In this document: in pieces, positions 50,103 to 58,161 of the stretch
Layout of the letters: each line of letters opens with the position of its first letter
How positions within the stretch are numbered: position 1 is the stretch's first letter
From: Phytohabitans kaempferiae
GTDB lineage: Bacteria > Actinomycetota > Actinomycetes > Mycobacteriales > Micromonosporaceae
Direction: 5' to 3'
Assembly: GCF_042433955.1 (NCBI RefSeq)
Contig: NZ_JBHLUH010000068.1
Coordinates: 124,001-188,000 of the forward strand
Length of the DNA: 64,000 nucleotides
Program-made: the position numbers and the translations under genes
The notes under the pieces: model-generated
The model's database searches: none
The model's input: the letters and a program-made list of their open reading frames with translations, nothing else
What the model was told of the DNA's origin: nothing

Positions 50103-51881
50103 TTACAGGGCCGGGTACGCGTTCTGCATCAGCTGCGAGAACTGAGCCGAGAACCAGGCACCCGAGATCGGAGCGCCGTCGAGCGCACCGCTGCGGTTGT
50201 TGCCGTTACGCGCGTTGCCTCCGTAGTCGGGGTCGCACATCTCGTCGAAGCCCTTGCCCTCGTTGTTCGGGATCAGCTCGCTGGAGCCGTCCGACTCACC
50301 CGGGGGCTTGATCCAGACGTAGGCGTCGATGCCGGTGGCCGGCGCGGTCCGCGGACGCTCGCCGAGGCCAGCACCGCTCTGGTTGCACCAGTTGCCCTTG
50401 TGGATACGGCGGTCGATCCGGGAACCGTTGATCTGAGCGTTGAGGTCACCCGTGGTCACCGGGCCGGTCGGACGGGCCGAGCCGCCCCAGCCGTTGCGGG
50501 AGGTGTCGATCAGCATGCCGATGTTGGACGGCATACCCTGCGTCACCAGCTCGCTCCGGAACGCCTGGGCGAACGAGAGCTCGTCGTTGTACCGGTTCCA
50601 GTCGATCCACGCGGACTGACGGGTCTGGTCGTTCACCGTGATGTACGGCTCCTGCAGGGCCGAGTAGTTGGCCGTGTTGGTGATGAAGCCGGTCACGTTG
50701 TTGACGCTGCCCGAGAGGCGGACGGTGTTCGCGATGAGCTGGGCGGACGGACGGAAGTTGTCGTCCCAGCCGATCCAGCCGTGGTGGCCGGCGTCGATGT
50801 AGTTGTAGACGTTCGGGATCGCACCGAACTTCTGCAGGGCGTACGCGATACCGTTCTCGTAGTTGCGGTTCGCCTTCATCGTGTTGCAGTTCGCCGTCTC
50901 GGTCGGCCGGCCCGCCACGTTCGTGATCAGGTTCGGCAGCGAGTCGATCTCGATGATGTTGATGATCCGCAGGTTACGGAACCGGGCATCCGCCTGGTAG
51001 GCCGCGATCGGGTCGATGTACTGCGTCTTGTACTTGTCGATCTCGGTCGCGGCAAGCTCGCCGTTCGACGCCAGCGCGGCACAGTCACGGCCGGGCAGGT
51101 TGTAGATGACGAACTGGATGTACGACGCGCCCTGACGCACCGCCTCGAGCAGGTGGTCCTCGACGCCCATCGGGCCGTTCGAGCTGCTGCCCGACGTACC
51201 CTCGATCGCGGCGATCCGGTCGATCCAGACGCCGGTCGGGGTGTTGGAGACCCGGCTACCGCCGGAGACGCTCTCCGCCTTGGCCTTCCACTCCGGGTTC
51301 ACGTACCCACGGCCACCGGTGTACGGGTTGTCGGCGCGAGTGGGCGGCGGGCCGGTCGTCGGGTTCGACGTCGGCGGCGTCGTGGGAGGCGTGGTGGGCG
51401 GGTTGCTCGTGGGGTTGCCCGTCGGGTTGCCGGTGGTCGGGTTGGTCGTCACCGGAGAGCCGGTGCACACCGTGCCGTTGACCGAGAACGAGGTCGGGTT
51501 GGCGTTCGTGCCCGAGTGGCTGCCGATGAAGCCGGGGTTGACGGTGCCGCCGTTGGGGACGGACCCGTTCCACGACTCGTTGGCCACCGTCACCTGCGTG
51601 CCGCTCTGCGAGAAGCGGCCGCCCCAGCCCTGCGTCACGCGCTGGCCGTTGGCGAACGAGAAGGTCAGGTTCCACGAGGTCCAGGCGTCACCCACGTTGC
51701 GGATGACGATGTTGCCCTGGAACCCGTTGTTCCACGAACCGGTGACCGAGTAGGTCACGCTGCAACCCGCGGCGGCGCTGGCTGGCAAAGCCTGAATCAC
51801 CGAGAGGCCGCCCAAGCCAAGCACAGCGACCGCGCCGATGGCGAGACGCTGTTTCCGGGTACGACTCGAGACGAGTCTCAT
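50103..51881 (-). CDS. secreted GH6 cellulase with N-terminal CBM2
   Basis: 592 residues. Signal peptide (LAIGAVAVLGLGGLSVIQAL, cut after ASAAA) and a CBM2 cellulose-binding domain (about 41-142: CSVTYSVTGSWNNGFQGNIV, with conserved Trp residues) are joined by a Pro/Thr linker to a GH6 domain (about 195-592). FVIYNLPGRDCAALASNGEL contains the conserved Asp region, and LIDTSRNGWGG is a family signature near the second catalytic Asp. It hydrolyses cellulose with inversion, releasing mainly cellobiose. ATG 51881 has AGGAG 8 bases before it. A 440-base region upstream holds a CebR-like box and a structured leader. Confidence 0.95.
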   Translation of the reverse strand: MRLVSSRTRKQRLAIGAVAVLGLGGLSVIQALPASAAAGCSVTYSVTGSWNNGFQGNIVIRNVGDAWTSWNLTFSFANGQRVTQGWGGRFSQSGTQVTVANESWNGSVPNGGTVNPGFIGSHSGTNANPTSFSVNGTVCTGSPVTTNPTTGNPTGNPTSNPPTTPPTTPPTSNPTTGPPPTRADNPYTGGRGYVNPEWKAKAESVSGGSRVSNTPTGVWIDRIAAIEGTSGSSSNGPMGVEDHLLEAVRQGASYIQFVIYNLPGRDCAALASNGELAATEIDKYKTQYIDPIAAYQADARFRNLRIINIIEIDSLPNLITNVAGRPTETANCNTMKANRNYENGIAYALQKFGAIPNVYNYIDAGHHGWIGWDDNFRPSAQLIANTVRLSGSVNNVTGFITNTANYSALQEPYITVNDQTRQSAWIDWNRYNDELSFAQAFRSELVTQGMPSNIGMLIDTSRNGWGGSARPTGPVTTGDLNAQINGSRIDRRIHKGNWCNQSGAGLGERPRTAPATGIDAYVWIKPPGESDGSSELIPNNEGKGFDEMCDPDYGGNARNGNNRSGALDGAPISGAWFSAQFSQLMQNAYPAL

Positions 51882-52140
51882 TACTGTTACTCCTACTTCG
51901 TCGCGCGGCACCAGAGCGGAGGGCTCTGGCGTGGCGGGCCGCGGGCGTTTGCGGACGCGCGCCGCAGGCACGCCTAACGGGTAGCTCGCCGGCCCGGAAG
52001 GCAAGCTGGAGATGGAGAAATCCCGCCCAGCCTGGAGGCTGGGGGCAGTGGTCTCGCCGTGCGGGACGGCTGGAGGCCTACCCGCGTGCCCTGGCGAAGC
52101 TCACTCGCATCGGCTCCCCCGAATGCGTAGAGCGAGTCTT
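51882..52140 (-). promoter_or_regulatory. long structured leader of the GH6 gene, ydaO-like in parts
   Basis: The 440 bases between the methyltransferase stop (52322) and the cellulase ATG carry no ORF of their own. Read on the minus strand, the part nearest the cellulase holds CGGGGGAGCC, then a GAGTGAGC block, a perfect CCCAGCC/GGCTGGG hairpin (52026-52043), GGGATTTCTCC and finally GAGCTACCCGTTAGGCG. The last element and GGGGGAGCC resemble blocks of actinobacterial ydaO (c-di-AMP) riboswitches (GCTAACC..GTAGGCG, GGGGAGCC), but the middle is divergent, so I call it a candidate structured leader only. Confidence 0.35.
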
Positions 52141-52160
52141 GCATGGGAGGGCTCCCATGC
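52141..52160. promoter_or_regulatory. CebR/CelR-type operator upstream of the cellulase
   Basis: GCATGGGAGGGCTCCCATGC is a palindrome with 9-bp arms. Its centre, TGGGAGGGCTCCCA (52144-52157), differs at one base from the 14-bp CelR/CebR box TGGGAGCGCTCCCA, which mediates cellobiose-dependent repression of cellulases in Thermobifida and Streptomyces. It lies 260 bases before the cellulase start. The regulator is not in this window unless the GGDEF-EAL LacI-like protein or another LacI protein serves. Confidence 0.65.
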
Positions 52161-52321
52161 ACAAGCTTCGCTGCAAGAAAGCGATTCCTACCAGGCGATC
52201 CACCATCCCGACGACACGGTATGCATCGGCGTGACTCGATGTCGTCCTCGCCCGCCGGGCACGACGGCGCCCCTCCGCGGACAGCCGAAGGCGGCCGGTC
52301 GGCGAAGGGGCGGGCGAAGGG

Positions 52322-53110
52322 TCAGCGCGGCTTGCGGCCGCGGGTCGAGACAAACTGGTACGAGAGCGACGAGAACGAGGGGTCTCGGGAGAGCTGCCGG
52401 AACGCGCGCAACTGGTCGAGGGAGATGCCGGCGGCCAGCAGGCGCGGCTCCAGCGTGCGGGAGTTGATGTCGTGCAGCGCGGCACCGGACGAGCCGCCGG
52501 TCCAGCTCTGGGAGTGGGTGATGGTGTCGATGTCGGCGAGGCCGGCCTGGGCCATCTCGGTGTGCACGTTCTGGGCCCACGCCAGGTCGGCGCCGCGGTC
52601 GTGGAGTACGCCGAGGATCGCCTCCATGACCTGCTGGAAGAGCTTCGCGGCGTCGTCGGTGGGCGCGGTCAGCACGCGCAGCGGGGCGGTGCAGTCGAAC
52701 TCCTCCACGACCAGCCAGCCGCCCGGGGCGAGCGCGGCGACCAGCTCGGCCAGTACCCTGCGGCGCTCGGGCAGGTGGAGCAGGAGCAGGCGGGCGTGGA
52801 TCAGGTCGTACGGGCCGCCGGCCGGGGCGGGCTCGGTGCGGGCATCGTGCCGCACAACGGTGAGGTTGTCGGTGGACACTAGGTGGGAGGGGTCGATGTC
52901 GGAGGCGACCACTCGCCCCTCGGAGCCCACCGCGGTGGCCATCAGCCTCGCGACCGAGCCGCCGCCCGCGCCCACCTCCCAGCAGGTGGCGCCGGCGCGC
53001 ATCAGCGGCCTGAGGCGGGCATTGGTGATCGGGTCGAGGAATGCCTCCAGCGTGGCCAGTTGGGCGTCAGCCTCGGGGGCGTGGTTGTCGAAGGAATAGC
53101 CGGTCGGCAC
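52322..53110 (-). CDS. class I SAM-dependent methyltransferase
   Basis: 262 residues. The SAM motif I is CWEVGAGGGSVARLM, the acidic residue after strand 2 is in VVASDIDPSHL, and motif post-I is DLIHARLLLLHLPERRRV. It is UbiE/Methyltransf_25-like; the substrate is unknown. GTG 53110 follows AAGGGAG and lies 7 bases behind the livF stop, so it is probably part of the liv operon, which would be unusual for such transporters. Confidence 0.85.
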   Translation of the reverse strand: MPTGYSFDNHAPEADAQLATLEAFLDPITNARLRPLMRAGATCWEVGAGGGSVARLMATAVGSEGRVVASDIDPSHLVSTDNLTVVRHDARTEPAPAGGPYDLIHARLLLLHLPERRRVLAELVAALAPGGWLVVEEFDCTAPLRVLTAPTDDAAKLFQQVMEAILGVLHDRGADLAWAQNVHTEMAQAGLADIDTITHSQSWTGGSSGAALHDINSRTLEPRLLAAGISLDQLRAFRQLSRDPSFSSLSYQFVSTRGRKPR

Positions 53111-53117
53111 GATCGGA

Positions 53118-53858
53118 TCAGCTCCCTTGCGGTAGTGGCTGGTCGATGCTGAGCATCGATTGGACGGTCGTGGGATCCGCGCGCACCTGCGCGGTGGGCG
53201 CGTCGAACACCACACGCCCGTAGTCCAGAACTGCGATCCGGTCCGCCACCTCGATCGCGTGGTCGAGCCGCTGCTCCACGAGCAGCATGCTCAGTCCGGC
53301 CTCGGCCAGGCCGGTCAGCAGGCCGCGTACCCGGGCGGCCAGGTCGAGCGCGAGCCCTTCGGTGGGCTCGTCCAGCAACAGCAGGCGGGGCTGGGTGAGC
53401 AGCGCCCGGCCGATCGCGAGCATCTGCTGCTCGCCGCCGGAGAGCTGGTCGCCGCGGTGGTCGAGCCGCTCCCCCAACCGGGGCAGCAGCTCCAGCACGC
53501 GCTCCACTGTCCACATCGGATCGCGCCCACGCCCGGCGGCGGCCAGCCGCAGGTGCTCGGCCACCGTCAGGCTGGGAAAGACCCGCCGTCCCTGCGGGAC
53601 GAGCCCGACCCCGGCGCGGGCCACGCGGTGCGCGGGCTTGCCGGCCAGGTCCACGCCGCCGATCTCCACCATCCCGGAGTACGGGCGCAGGAGCCCCGCG
53701 ATCGTGTGTATCAGCGTGGTCTTGCCCGCCCCGTTGCGACCCACGAGCGCCTGCACGGTGCCCGCCTCGACGTGGAGGCCCACGCCGTGCAGCACCAGCC
53801 CGCCGTGGTAGCCGGCATGCAGCCCCTCGACGCGCAACGCGGCCGGTGCGGCGGTCAC
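53118..53858 (-). CDS. livF: branched-chain amino acid-type ABC transporter ATPase LivF
   Basis: 246-residue ATP-binding subunit. Walker A is VGRNGAGKTT, Q-loop GLVPQGRRVFPS (the LivF-typical PQGRRxFP), the signature LSGGEQQMLAIG and Walker B LLLLDEPTEGLA. GTG 53858 overlaps the livG stop (GTGA). Partners are LivG, LivM and LivH encoded next to it. Confidence 0.93.
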   Translation of the reverse strand: MTAAPAALRVEGLHAGYHGGLVLHGVGLHVEAGTVQALVGRNGAGKTTLIHTIAGLLRPYSGMVEIGGVDLAGKPAHRVARAGVGLVPQGRRVFPSLTVAEHLRLAAAGRGRDPMWTVERVLELLPRLGERLDHRGDQLSGGEQQMLAIGRALLTQPRLLLLDEPTEGLALDLAARVRGLLTGLAEAGLSMLLVEQRLDHAIEVADRIAVLDYGRVVFDAPTAQVRADPTTVQSMLSIDQPLPQGS

Positions 53859-54568
53859 CCGAGCACTCCGCTGTACGCCTGCCGCACCGCGTGCGACGCG
53901 CGGATCTCGTCTGGCGTGCCGGTGGCCACGTACTGGCCGTCGCGGAGGACGGTCACCACGTCGGCGAGGGCGTAGACGAGGTCGAGGCGGTGCTCGACGA
54001 GCAGGACGGTCACGCCCTCCGGCAGGTCGCGCAGCACCGCGCCCAACCGTTCGAACTCCACAGCGGACAGTCCCGCCGCCGGCTCGTCCAGCAGGAGCAG
54101 CCGCGGCTCGCCGGCGAGCGCCATCGCGATCTCCAACTGCCGGCGCTGGCCGTGGGAAAGGCGGGCCGCCTCGACGTCGGCGTGGTCGGCGAGGCCGAGC
54201 CGGTCGAGCAGCTCGACGGCCGGTCGGCGGGAACGGCGTACGCCACCGCGCAGCCGGGCCGCCGCCACGGCCACGTTGTCCAATGTGGTCAGTGATGGCC
54301 ACACCGCCGGGCGCTGGTGGATCCGGCCGATCCCCAGCCGCGCCCGCCTTGCCGGGCCGTACCCGGTGATGTCCCGCCCGTCGAAGCGGATCCGCCCGCC
54401 GCTCGGCCAGATCGCGCCGGCCACCAGGTCGAGGAGCGTGGTCTTGCCGGCCCCGTTCGGCCCGATGACCGCCCGCCGCTCGCCCGGCATCATGCGCAGG
54501 TCGAGCCGGTCGACGGCGACGAGTGAGCCGTACCTCCGGGTGAGTGCCTCCGTGATCAGGATGTCCAC
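53855..54568 (-). CDS. livG: branched-chain amino acid-type ABC transporter ATPase LivG
   Basis: 237 residues. Walker A GPNGAGKTT, Q-loop IHQRPAVW, Walker B LLLLDEPAAGLS, and an H-loop in VLLVEHRLD. The ABC signature is degenerate: LSHGQRRQLEIA instead of LSGGQ, which is common in this subfamily. The start is GTG 54568. It overlaps livM by 13 bases. Confidence 0.92.
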   Translation of the reverse strand: MDILITEALTRRYGSLVAVDRLDLRMMPGERRAVIGPNGAGKTTLLDLVAGAIWPSGGRIRFDGRDITGYGPARRARLGIGRIHQRPAVWPSLTTLDNVAVAAARLRGGVRRSRRPAVELLDRLGLADHADVEAARLSHGQRRQLEIAMALAGEPRLLLLDEPAAGLSAVEFERLGAVLRDLPEGVTVLLVEHRLDLVYALADVVTVLRDGQYVATGTPDEIRASHAVRQAYSGVLG

Positions 54569-55530
54569 TGTGTCGCCCCCTTCGCCGCCCGGTCCCGCCG
54601 GCCGAGTCGACGCCAGTCGAATCCCGCCACCCCGCGTGGCAGGAGGTAGGCCGTCACCACGAACAGCGCGCCGAGGAGCAGCGGCGCGTGCCCGGGCAGC
54701 AGGCCGGAGAGCCAGTCGCGGGCGGCGAAGACGAGCGCCGTACCCGCGAGCGCGCCGAGCATCGACCCGGCGCCACCGATCACCACGCCGAGCAGGAGCA
54801 GCGCGGCGATGTCGAAGCTGAAGTCGGCCGGCGAGACGTACTGCTGCGTGGTGACCAGCAGGGCCCCGCCCGCGCCCGCGATCCCACCGGCCGCCATGTA
54901 GGCGCCGGTCAGGTACGCGATCACGGGATGGCCGCTGGCCCGCATGCGCGCCTCGTCGTCGCGGCTGCCGCGCAGGTACAGCCCGGCCGGCGAGCGGAGT
55001 GCGAGCAGCAGCACCCCCACGATCACGCCGACGACCGCGAGCGCGTAGAGATAGCGGGCCCGGTCGGTGTCGAGTGTGGAGAGTCCGGTGAACGGGCGTA
55101 CGCCGGTGACCGCGATCAGGCCGTCGGTGCCGCCGGTCACCGACTTCCAGCGGCTGGCCACGGTGATCGCCAGCTCACCGATCGCCAGCGTGATCATGAG
55201 TACGACCACGCCCCGCGCGTACACCACGAGCGGGGCGGTGAGCAGTGCGAACGCCGCGCCCACCGCGACCGCCGCGACGAGCTGCACCGGCCCGTTCGCC
55301 ACCGCGTGCTGGCCGAGCTGTGCCGCCGTGTACGCCCCCGCGGCGAACGGGGCGGTCTGGCCGAGCGTGGGCAGGCCGGCCACGCCGGTCAGCAGCGCCA
55401 CGCTCACCGCGACCAGGCCGAGCACGAGCACGCGGGATAGCGTGGCCGTGGTGTAGTCGTCGACGATCCACGGCGCCGCCACCGCGACGGCGACCGCGGC
55501 GACGGTCAGGACCGCGTCGCGCCTCCTCAT
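54556..55530 (-). CDS. livM: branched-chain amino acid-type ABC transporter permease LivM
   Basis: 324-residue permease with about eight to ten helices. GVAGLPTLGQTAPFAAGAYT is the characteristic LivM motif, and IGGAGSMLGALAGTALVF the EAA-like region. ATG 55530 overlaps the livH stop (ATGA); an ATG at 55542 is also in frame. Substrate is unproven; urea, sulfonate and amino-acid transporters share this architecture. Confidence 0.9.
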   Translation of the reverse strand: MRRRDAVLTVAAVAVAVAAPWIVDDYTTATLSRVLVLGLVAVSVALLTGVAGLPTLGQTAPFAAGAYTAAQLGQHAVANGPVQLVAAVAVGAAFALLTAPLVVYARGVVVLMITLAIGELAITVASRWKSVTGGTDGLIAVTGVRPFTGLSTLDTDRARYLYALAVVGVIVGVLLLALRSPAGLYLRGSRDDEARMRASGHPVIAYLTGAYMAAGGIAGAGGALLVTTQQYVSPADFSFDIAALLLLGVVIGGAGSMLGALAGTALVFAARDWLSGLLPGHAPLLLGALFVVTAYLLPRGVAGFDWRRLGRRDRAAKGATQWTS

Positions 55531-56402
55531 GCCGTACTCCATCGCCGGAGAAGGCCCCGCGCGCGGGCGGCGAGGATCACCGCCATGGCCGCGTAGAGAA
55601 GGAACGGCGCTGCCGTCGGCAGCAGGGCGACGCCCAGCGTCTGGATCTCGCCCACCGCGAGCGCCGCGAGCAGCGTGCCCACGACGGAGTTGAGGCCGCC
55701 GAGCACGACGACCACCAGGGACAGGAGCAGCACGGTGGCGGCGGTGCTCGGGCCCGGCCCGATGATCGGCGCGCCGAGCACGCCGGCCAGCCCGGCCAGC
55801 GCGCCCGAGACGGCCAGCACGCCGACCCGCACGCGCGTCGGGTCGACGCCCAGGCAGGCCACCATCTGCGGGTCGTCGACCGCGGCCCGCACCAGCATGC
55901 CGGCCCGGGTCCGCGTCACCGCCAGGTACAGCCCGATCGCGATCACCGCCGCGACCAGGATGAAGAGCAGCCGGTACGCGGCGTAGGGGCGCCCGGCCAG
56001 GTCGACCGGGCGGTCCAGCGCCGCCGGCACGCGCACCGGCAGGTCGTCCGGGCCGAACGCGCTGACCAGCAGGCTCCCGCCGGCCAGCGCGAGCCCGAAG
56101 GTCAGCAGCGCCTGGGTCAGGTGGTCGCCCCGCGCCACCGGCGTGAGCAGGCCGGCCAGTGCCGTGCCCGCGGCGGTGGACGCGAGCACCCCCGCGACCA
56201 GCGCCAGTGGCAGCGCGGCCCAGCCTCCGTCGGCCAGCCACGCCGCCACGTAGGCGCCGATCGCGTACAGGGTGCCGTGGGCCAGGTTGAGGATTCCGGC
56301 TACGCCGAAGCTCAACACCAGCCCAGCGGCGACCACGAAGAGCAGCAGACCGTACGCGACACCGTCGAGCGCCGGGATCAGGTACGGATCCAGTTCACTC
56401 AC
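55527..56402 (-). CDS. livH: branched-chain amino acid-type ABC transporter permease LivH
   Basis: 291-residue permease with about eight helices. GVAGILNLAHGTLYAIGAYV is the LivH signature, and VVLGGLNSVVGTLLAALAVG the conserved cytoplasmic loop. The start is GTG 56402. An 86-base gap with a GAGCGAGCGGAGCGAGCG-type repeat separates it from livK. Confidence 0.92.
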   Translation of the reverse strand: MSELDPYLIPALDGVAYGLLLFVVAAGLVLSFGVAGILNLAHGTLYAIGAYVAAWLADGGWAALPLALVAGVLASTAAGTALAGLLTPVARGDHLTQALLTFGLALAGGSLLVSAFGPDDLPVRVPAALDRPVDLAGRPYAAYRLLFILVAAVIAIGLYLAVTRTRAGMLVRAAVDDPQMVACLGVDPTRVRVGVLAVSGALAGLAGVLGAPIIGPGPSTAATVLLLSLVVVVLGGLNSVVGTLLAALAVGEIQTLGVALLPTAAPFLLYAAMAVILAARARGLLRRWSTA

Positions 56403-56488
56403 GGCCGTCCTCGCTTCGCTGCGGGCGACCGCGAGACTCCAAGCGCACTGAGCTTGATGATTCGCTCGCTCCGCTCGCTCATGGACAG
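56403..56488. repeat. low-complexity GCTCGCT spacer between livK and livH
   Basis: The 86-base gap contains CGCTCGCTCCGCTCGCTC (56464-56481) and a similar CCTCGCTTCGCTGC motif at 56408-56421. Such self-similar GAGCGAGC-type words are frequent in actinobacterial intergenic DNA. They can form hairpins and may give differential expression of livK versus the membrane subunits. Confidence 0.4.
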
Positions 56489-57664
56489 CTACTCGCCCAC
56501 CGTCGCCAGGTCACCGACGACCGTGTTGGAGAGCGCGCGGCCGTCCGGGCGGACCTGCCGCAGGTACCACTTCTGCACCGGCGAGTGGGTCTTCTTGGAG
56601 AACTGCCACGAGCCCCGCGGGCTCTCGATCTGTCCCAGGCCGGCGATCGCGTTGTTGATGCTCTCCGCGGTCGGGTTCTCCCCCGCCGCCCCGATCGCCT
56701 TGTCCAGCACCGCGGCCGCGTCGAACGAGGCCATCGCGTACGTGGTGGGCGGGCCGTCGTGGTCGGCCTTCCACGCGGCGACGAACTCGCGGTTCTGCGC
56801 GTTGTCGAGGTCGGGCGAGTAGTTGAGCACGGAGTACACGTCGCGGGCCGAGTCGCCCTGCGCGTTGAGCACGCCGCCCTCGGTCAGGAAGCCGGCCGCG
56901 TAGAGGGGCAGGTCCTTGACCTCCGACTGGGCGTACTGCTTGACGAAGTCGATCGCCGCCGCGCCCGCGTAGAACGTGTAGACCGCCGCGGCGCCGGAAG
57001 CCTTGATCTGCGCGAAGTACGGGGTGAAGTTCTTCGTCTGCGGGAACGGCGTGAAGCGGGTCTTGCCGTCCGCGTTGGCCAGCTCGCCACCGGCCTTGGC
57101 GAACGCGTCGGTGAAGCCCTGCAACTGGTCCCAGCCGCCCTGGTAGTCCGGCCCGATCGCGTAGACCGCGCCGTCGACGTTGTCCTTGACGTACTGGGCG
57201 ATCGCCGCGCCGGTCTCCTGGGACAGGTACGAGGTGTGCCAGACGTGGCTGATGTCCTTCAGCTCCGGCCGCCCGTTGGAGCCGACGAACGGGATCTTCG
57301 CCTGGGCCAGCACCGGCTGGATCGCGGCCGCCGAGCCACCGCCGACGACGCCGGTGAGCGCGATGACCTTGTCCTGCTTGACGAGCTTGGTGGCGGCCGG
57401 CACGGCGGTCGGGGCACCGTCGCCCTCGTCCGCCACCACCAGCTCGACCTGGTGGCCGCCGAGCATGCCGTCGTGCATCTCGAGGTAGAGCTCGAAGCCG
57501 TCGCGGATGTCGGTGCCGATCGCCTGGTACGTGCCGGAGAGCGAGGCGAGCAGCCCGATCTTGAGGGTGCCGGTGCTGCCGCCGCTCTCGTCGGCACAGG
57601 CCGTGGCGCCGGCCGCTGCCAGGCCGAGAGTGATGAGTGCCGCCGTCATCTTGTGGATACGCAT
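56489..57664 (-). CDS. livK: branched-chain amino acid-type ABC transporter binding lipoprotein
   Basis: 391-residue exported binding protein with a lipobox (AGATAC, Cys about 23) and the family opening LKIGLLASLSGTYQAIGTDI. The two-lobed fold includes GVVGGGSAAAIQPVL and YTFYAGAAAIDFVKQYA. LivK-like proteins bind amino acids, but several bind amides, aromatic acids or other metabolites. A 17-bp tandem repeat array lies between its start and the next gene upstream. Confidence 0.9.
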   Translation of the reverse strand: MRIHKMTAALITLGLAAAGATACADESGGSTGTLKIGLLASLSGTYQAIGTDIRDGFELYLEMHDGMLGGHQVELVVADEGDGAPTAVPAATKLVKQDKVIALTGVVGGGSAAAIQPVLAQAKIPFVGSNGRPELKDISHVWHTSYLSQETGAAIAQYVKDNVDGAVYAIGPDYQGGWDQLQGFTDAFAKAGGELANADGKTRFTPFPQTKNFTPYFAQIKASGAAAVYTFYAGAAAIDFVKQYAQSEVKDLPLYAAGFLTEGGVLNAQGDSARDVYSVLNYSPDLDNAQNREFVAAWKADHDGPPTTYAMASFDAAAVLDKAIGAAGENPTAESINNAIAGLGQIESPRGSWQFSKKTHSPVQKWYLRQVRPDGRALSNTVVGDLATVGE

Positions 57665-57701
57665 GGGTACTCCGTCGTTGGGCTGATTGGTCCGGGGGGA
57701 T

Positions 57702-57767
57702 CGGTTCAGCGGGGTATTCGGTCCAGCGAGGTATTCGGTCCAGCGAGGTATTCGGCTCAGCGGGTAT
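57702..57767. repeat. 17-bp tandem repeat array, about four units
   Basis: Units 57702-57718, 57719-57735, 57736-57752 and 57753-57767. The second and third are identical (CGGTCCAGCGAGGTATT), the first differs at two bases and the last is shortened by two. The array lies between the livK start and the stop of the roadblock gene and overlaps that stop codon. The unit is not a multiple of three, so it is not coding; regulatory or replication-slippage origin are both possible. Confidence 0.75.
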
Positions 57768-58161
57768 GAGTGAGGGCCGAGCGTGCCGCCGGGGTGAGTG
57801 CGTCGCCGATGCGGTTGGCCAGCTCCGTCATCTCGTACGACACCTTGCCGACGTCACAGTTGGGAGTGGCCAGTACGAGCAGCGACGCGCCGTCGTTGAA
57901 GGCCATGGAGAACATGAAGCCGCCCTCGAGCTGGGTGACGTTGGAGATCACCGCGCCCGCGTCGAAGAAGGCGGCGGCGCCGCGCAGGAGGCTCACGAGC
58001 CCGCTGCCGGTGGCCGCGAGCTGGTCGGCCCGGTCCGGCGGCAGTGCGCGCGTGGCGGCCACCATCAGCCCGTCCGCCGAGATGGCGATGGCGTGACTGA
58101 CGTCCGGGGCGCGCTCGGCGAAGCTGTCCAGCATCCAGCCGAGGTCTCGTTGGTTGGTCAC
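57757..58161 (-). CDS. roadblock/LC7 domain protein, second copy
   Basis: 134-residue CvnB/MglB-like protein. AIAISADGLMVAATRALPPD matches the roadblock core and CDVGKVSYEMTELANRIG its last helix. It overlaps the kinase stop by 4 bases (ATGA). In contrast to the conservon at 33-38 kb, no DUF742 or GTPase gene follows; the liv operon does, after the 17-bp array. It may be a reduced conservon or may borrow the other GTPase. Confidence 0.92.
   Translation of the reverse strand: MTNQRDLGWMLDSFAERAPDVSHAIAISADGLMVAATRALPPDRADQLAATGSGLVSLLRGAAAFFDAGAVISNVTQLEGGFMFSMAFNDGASLLVLATPNCDVGKVSYEMTELANRIGDALTPAARSALTHTR

Noticed and set aside
52143..53099. Plus-strand frame opposite the methyltransferase
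   Set aside because: Shadow of the methyltransferase gene. The CebR-like palindrome at 52141 is the only signal there.
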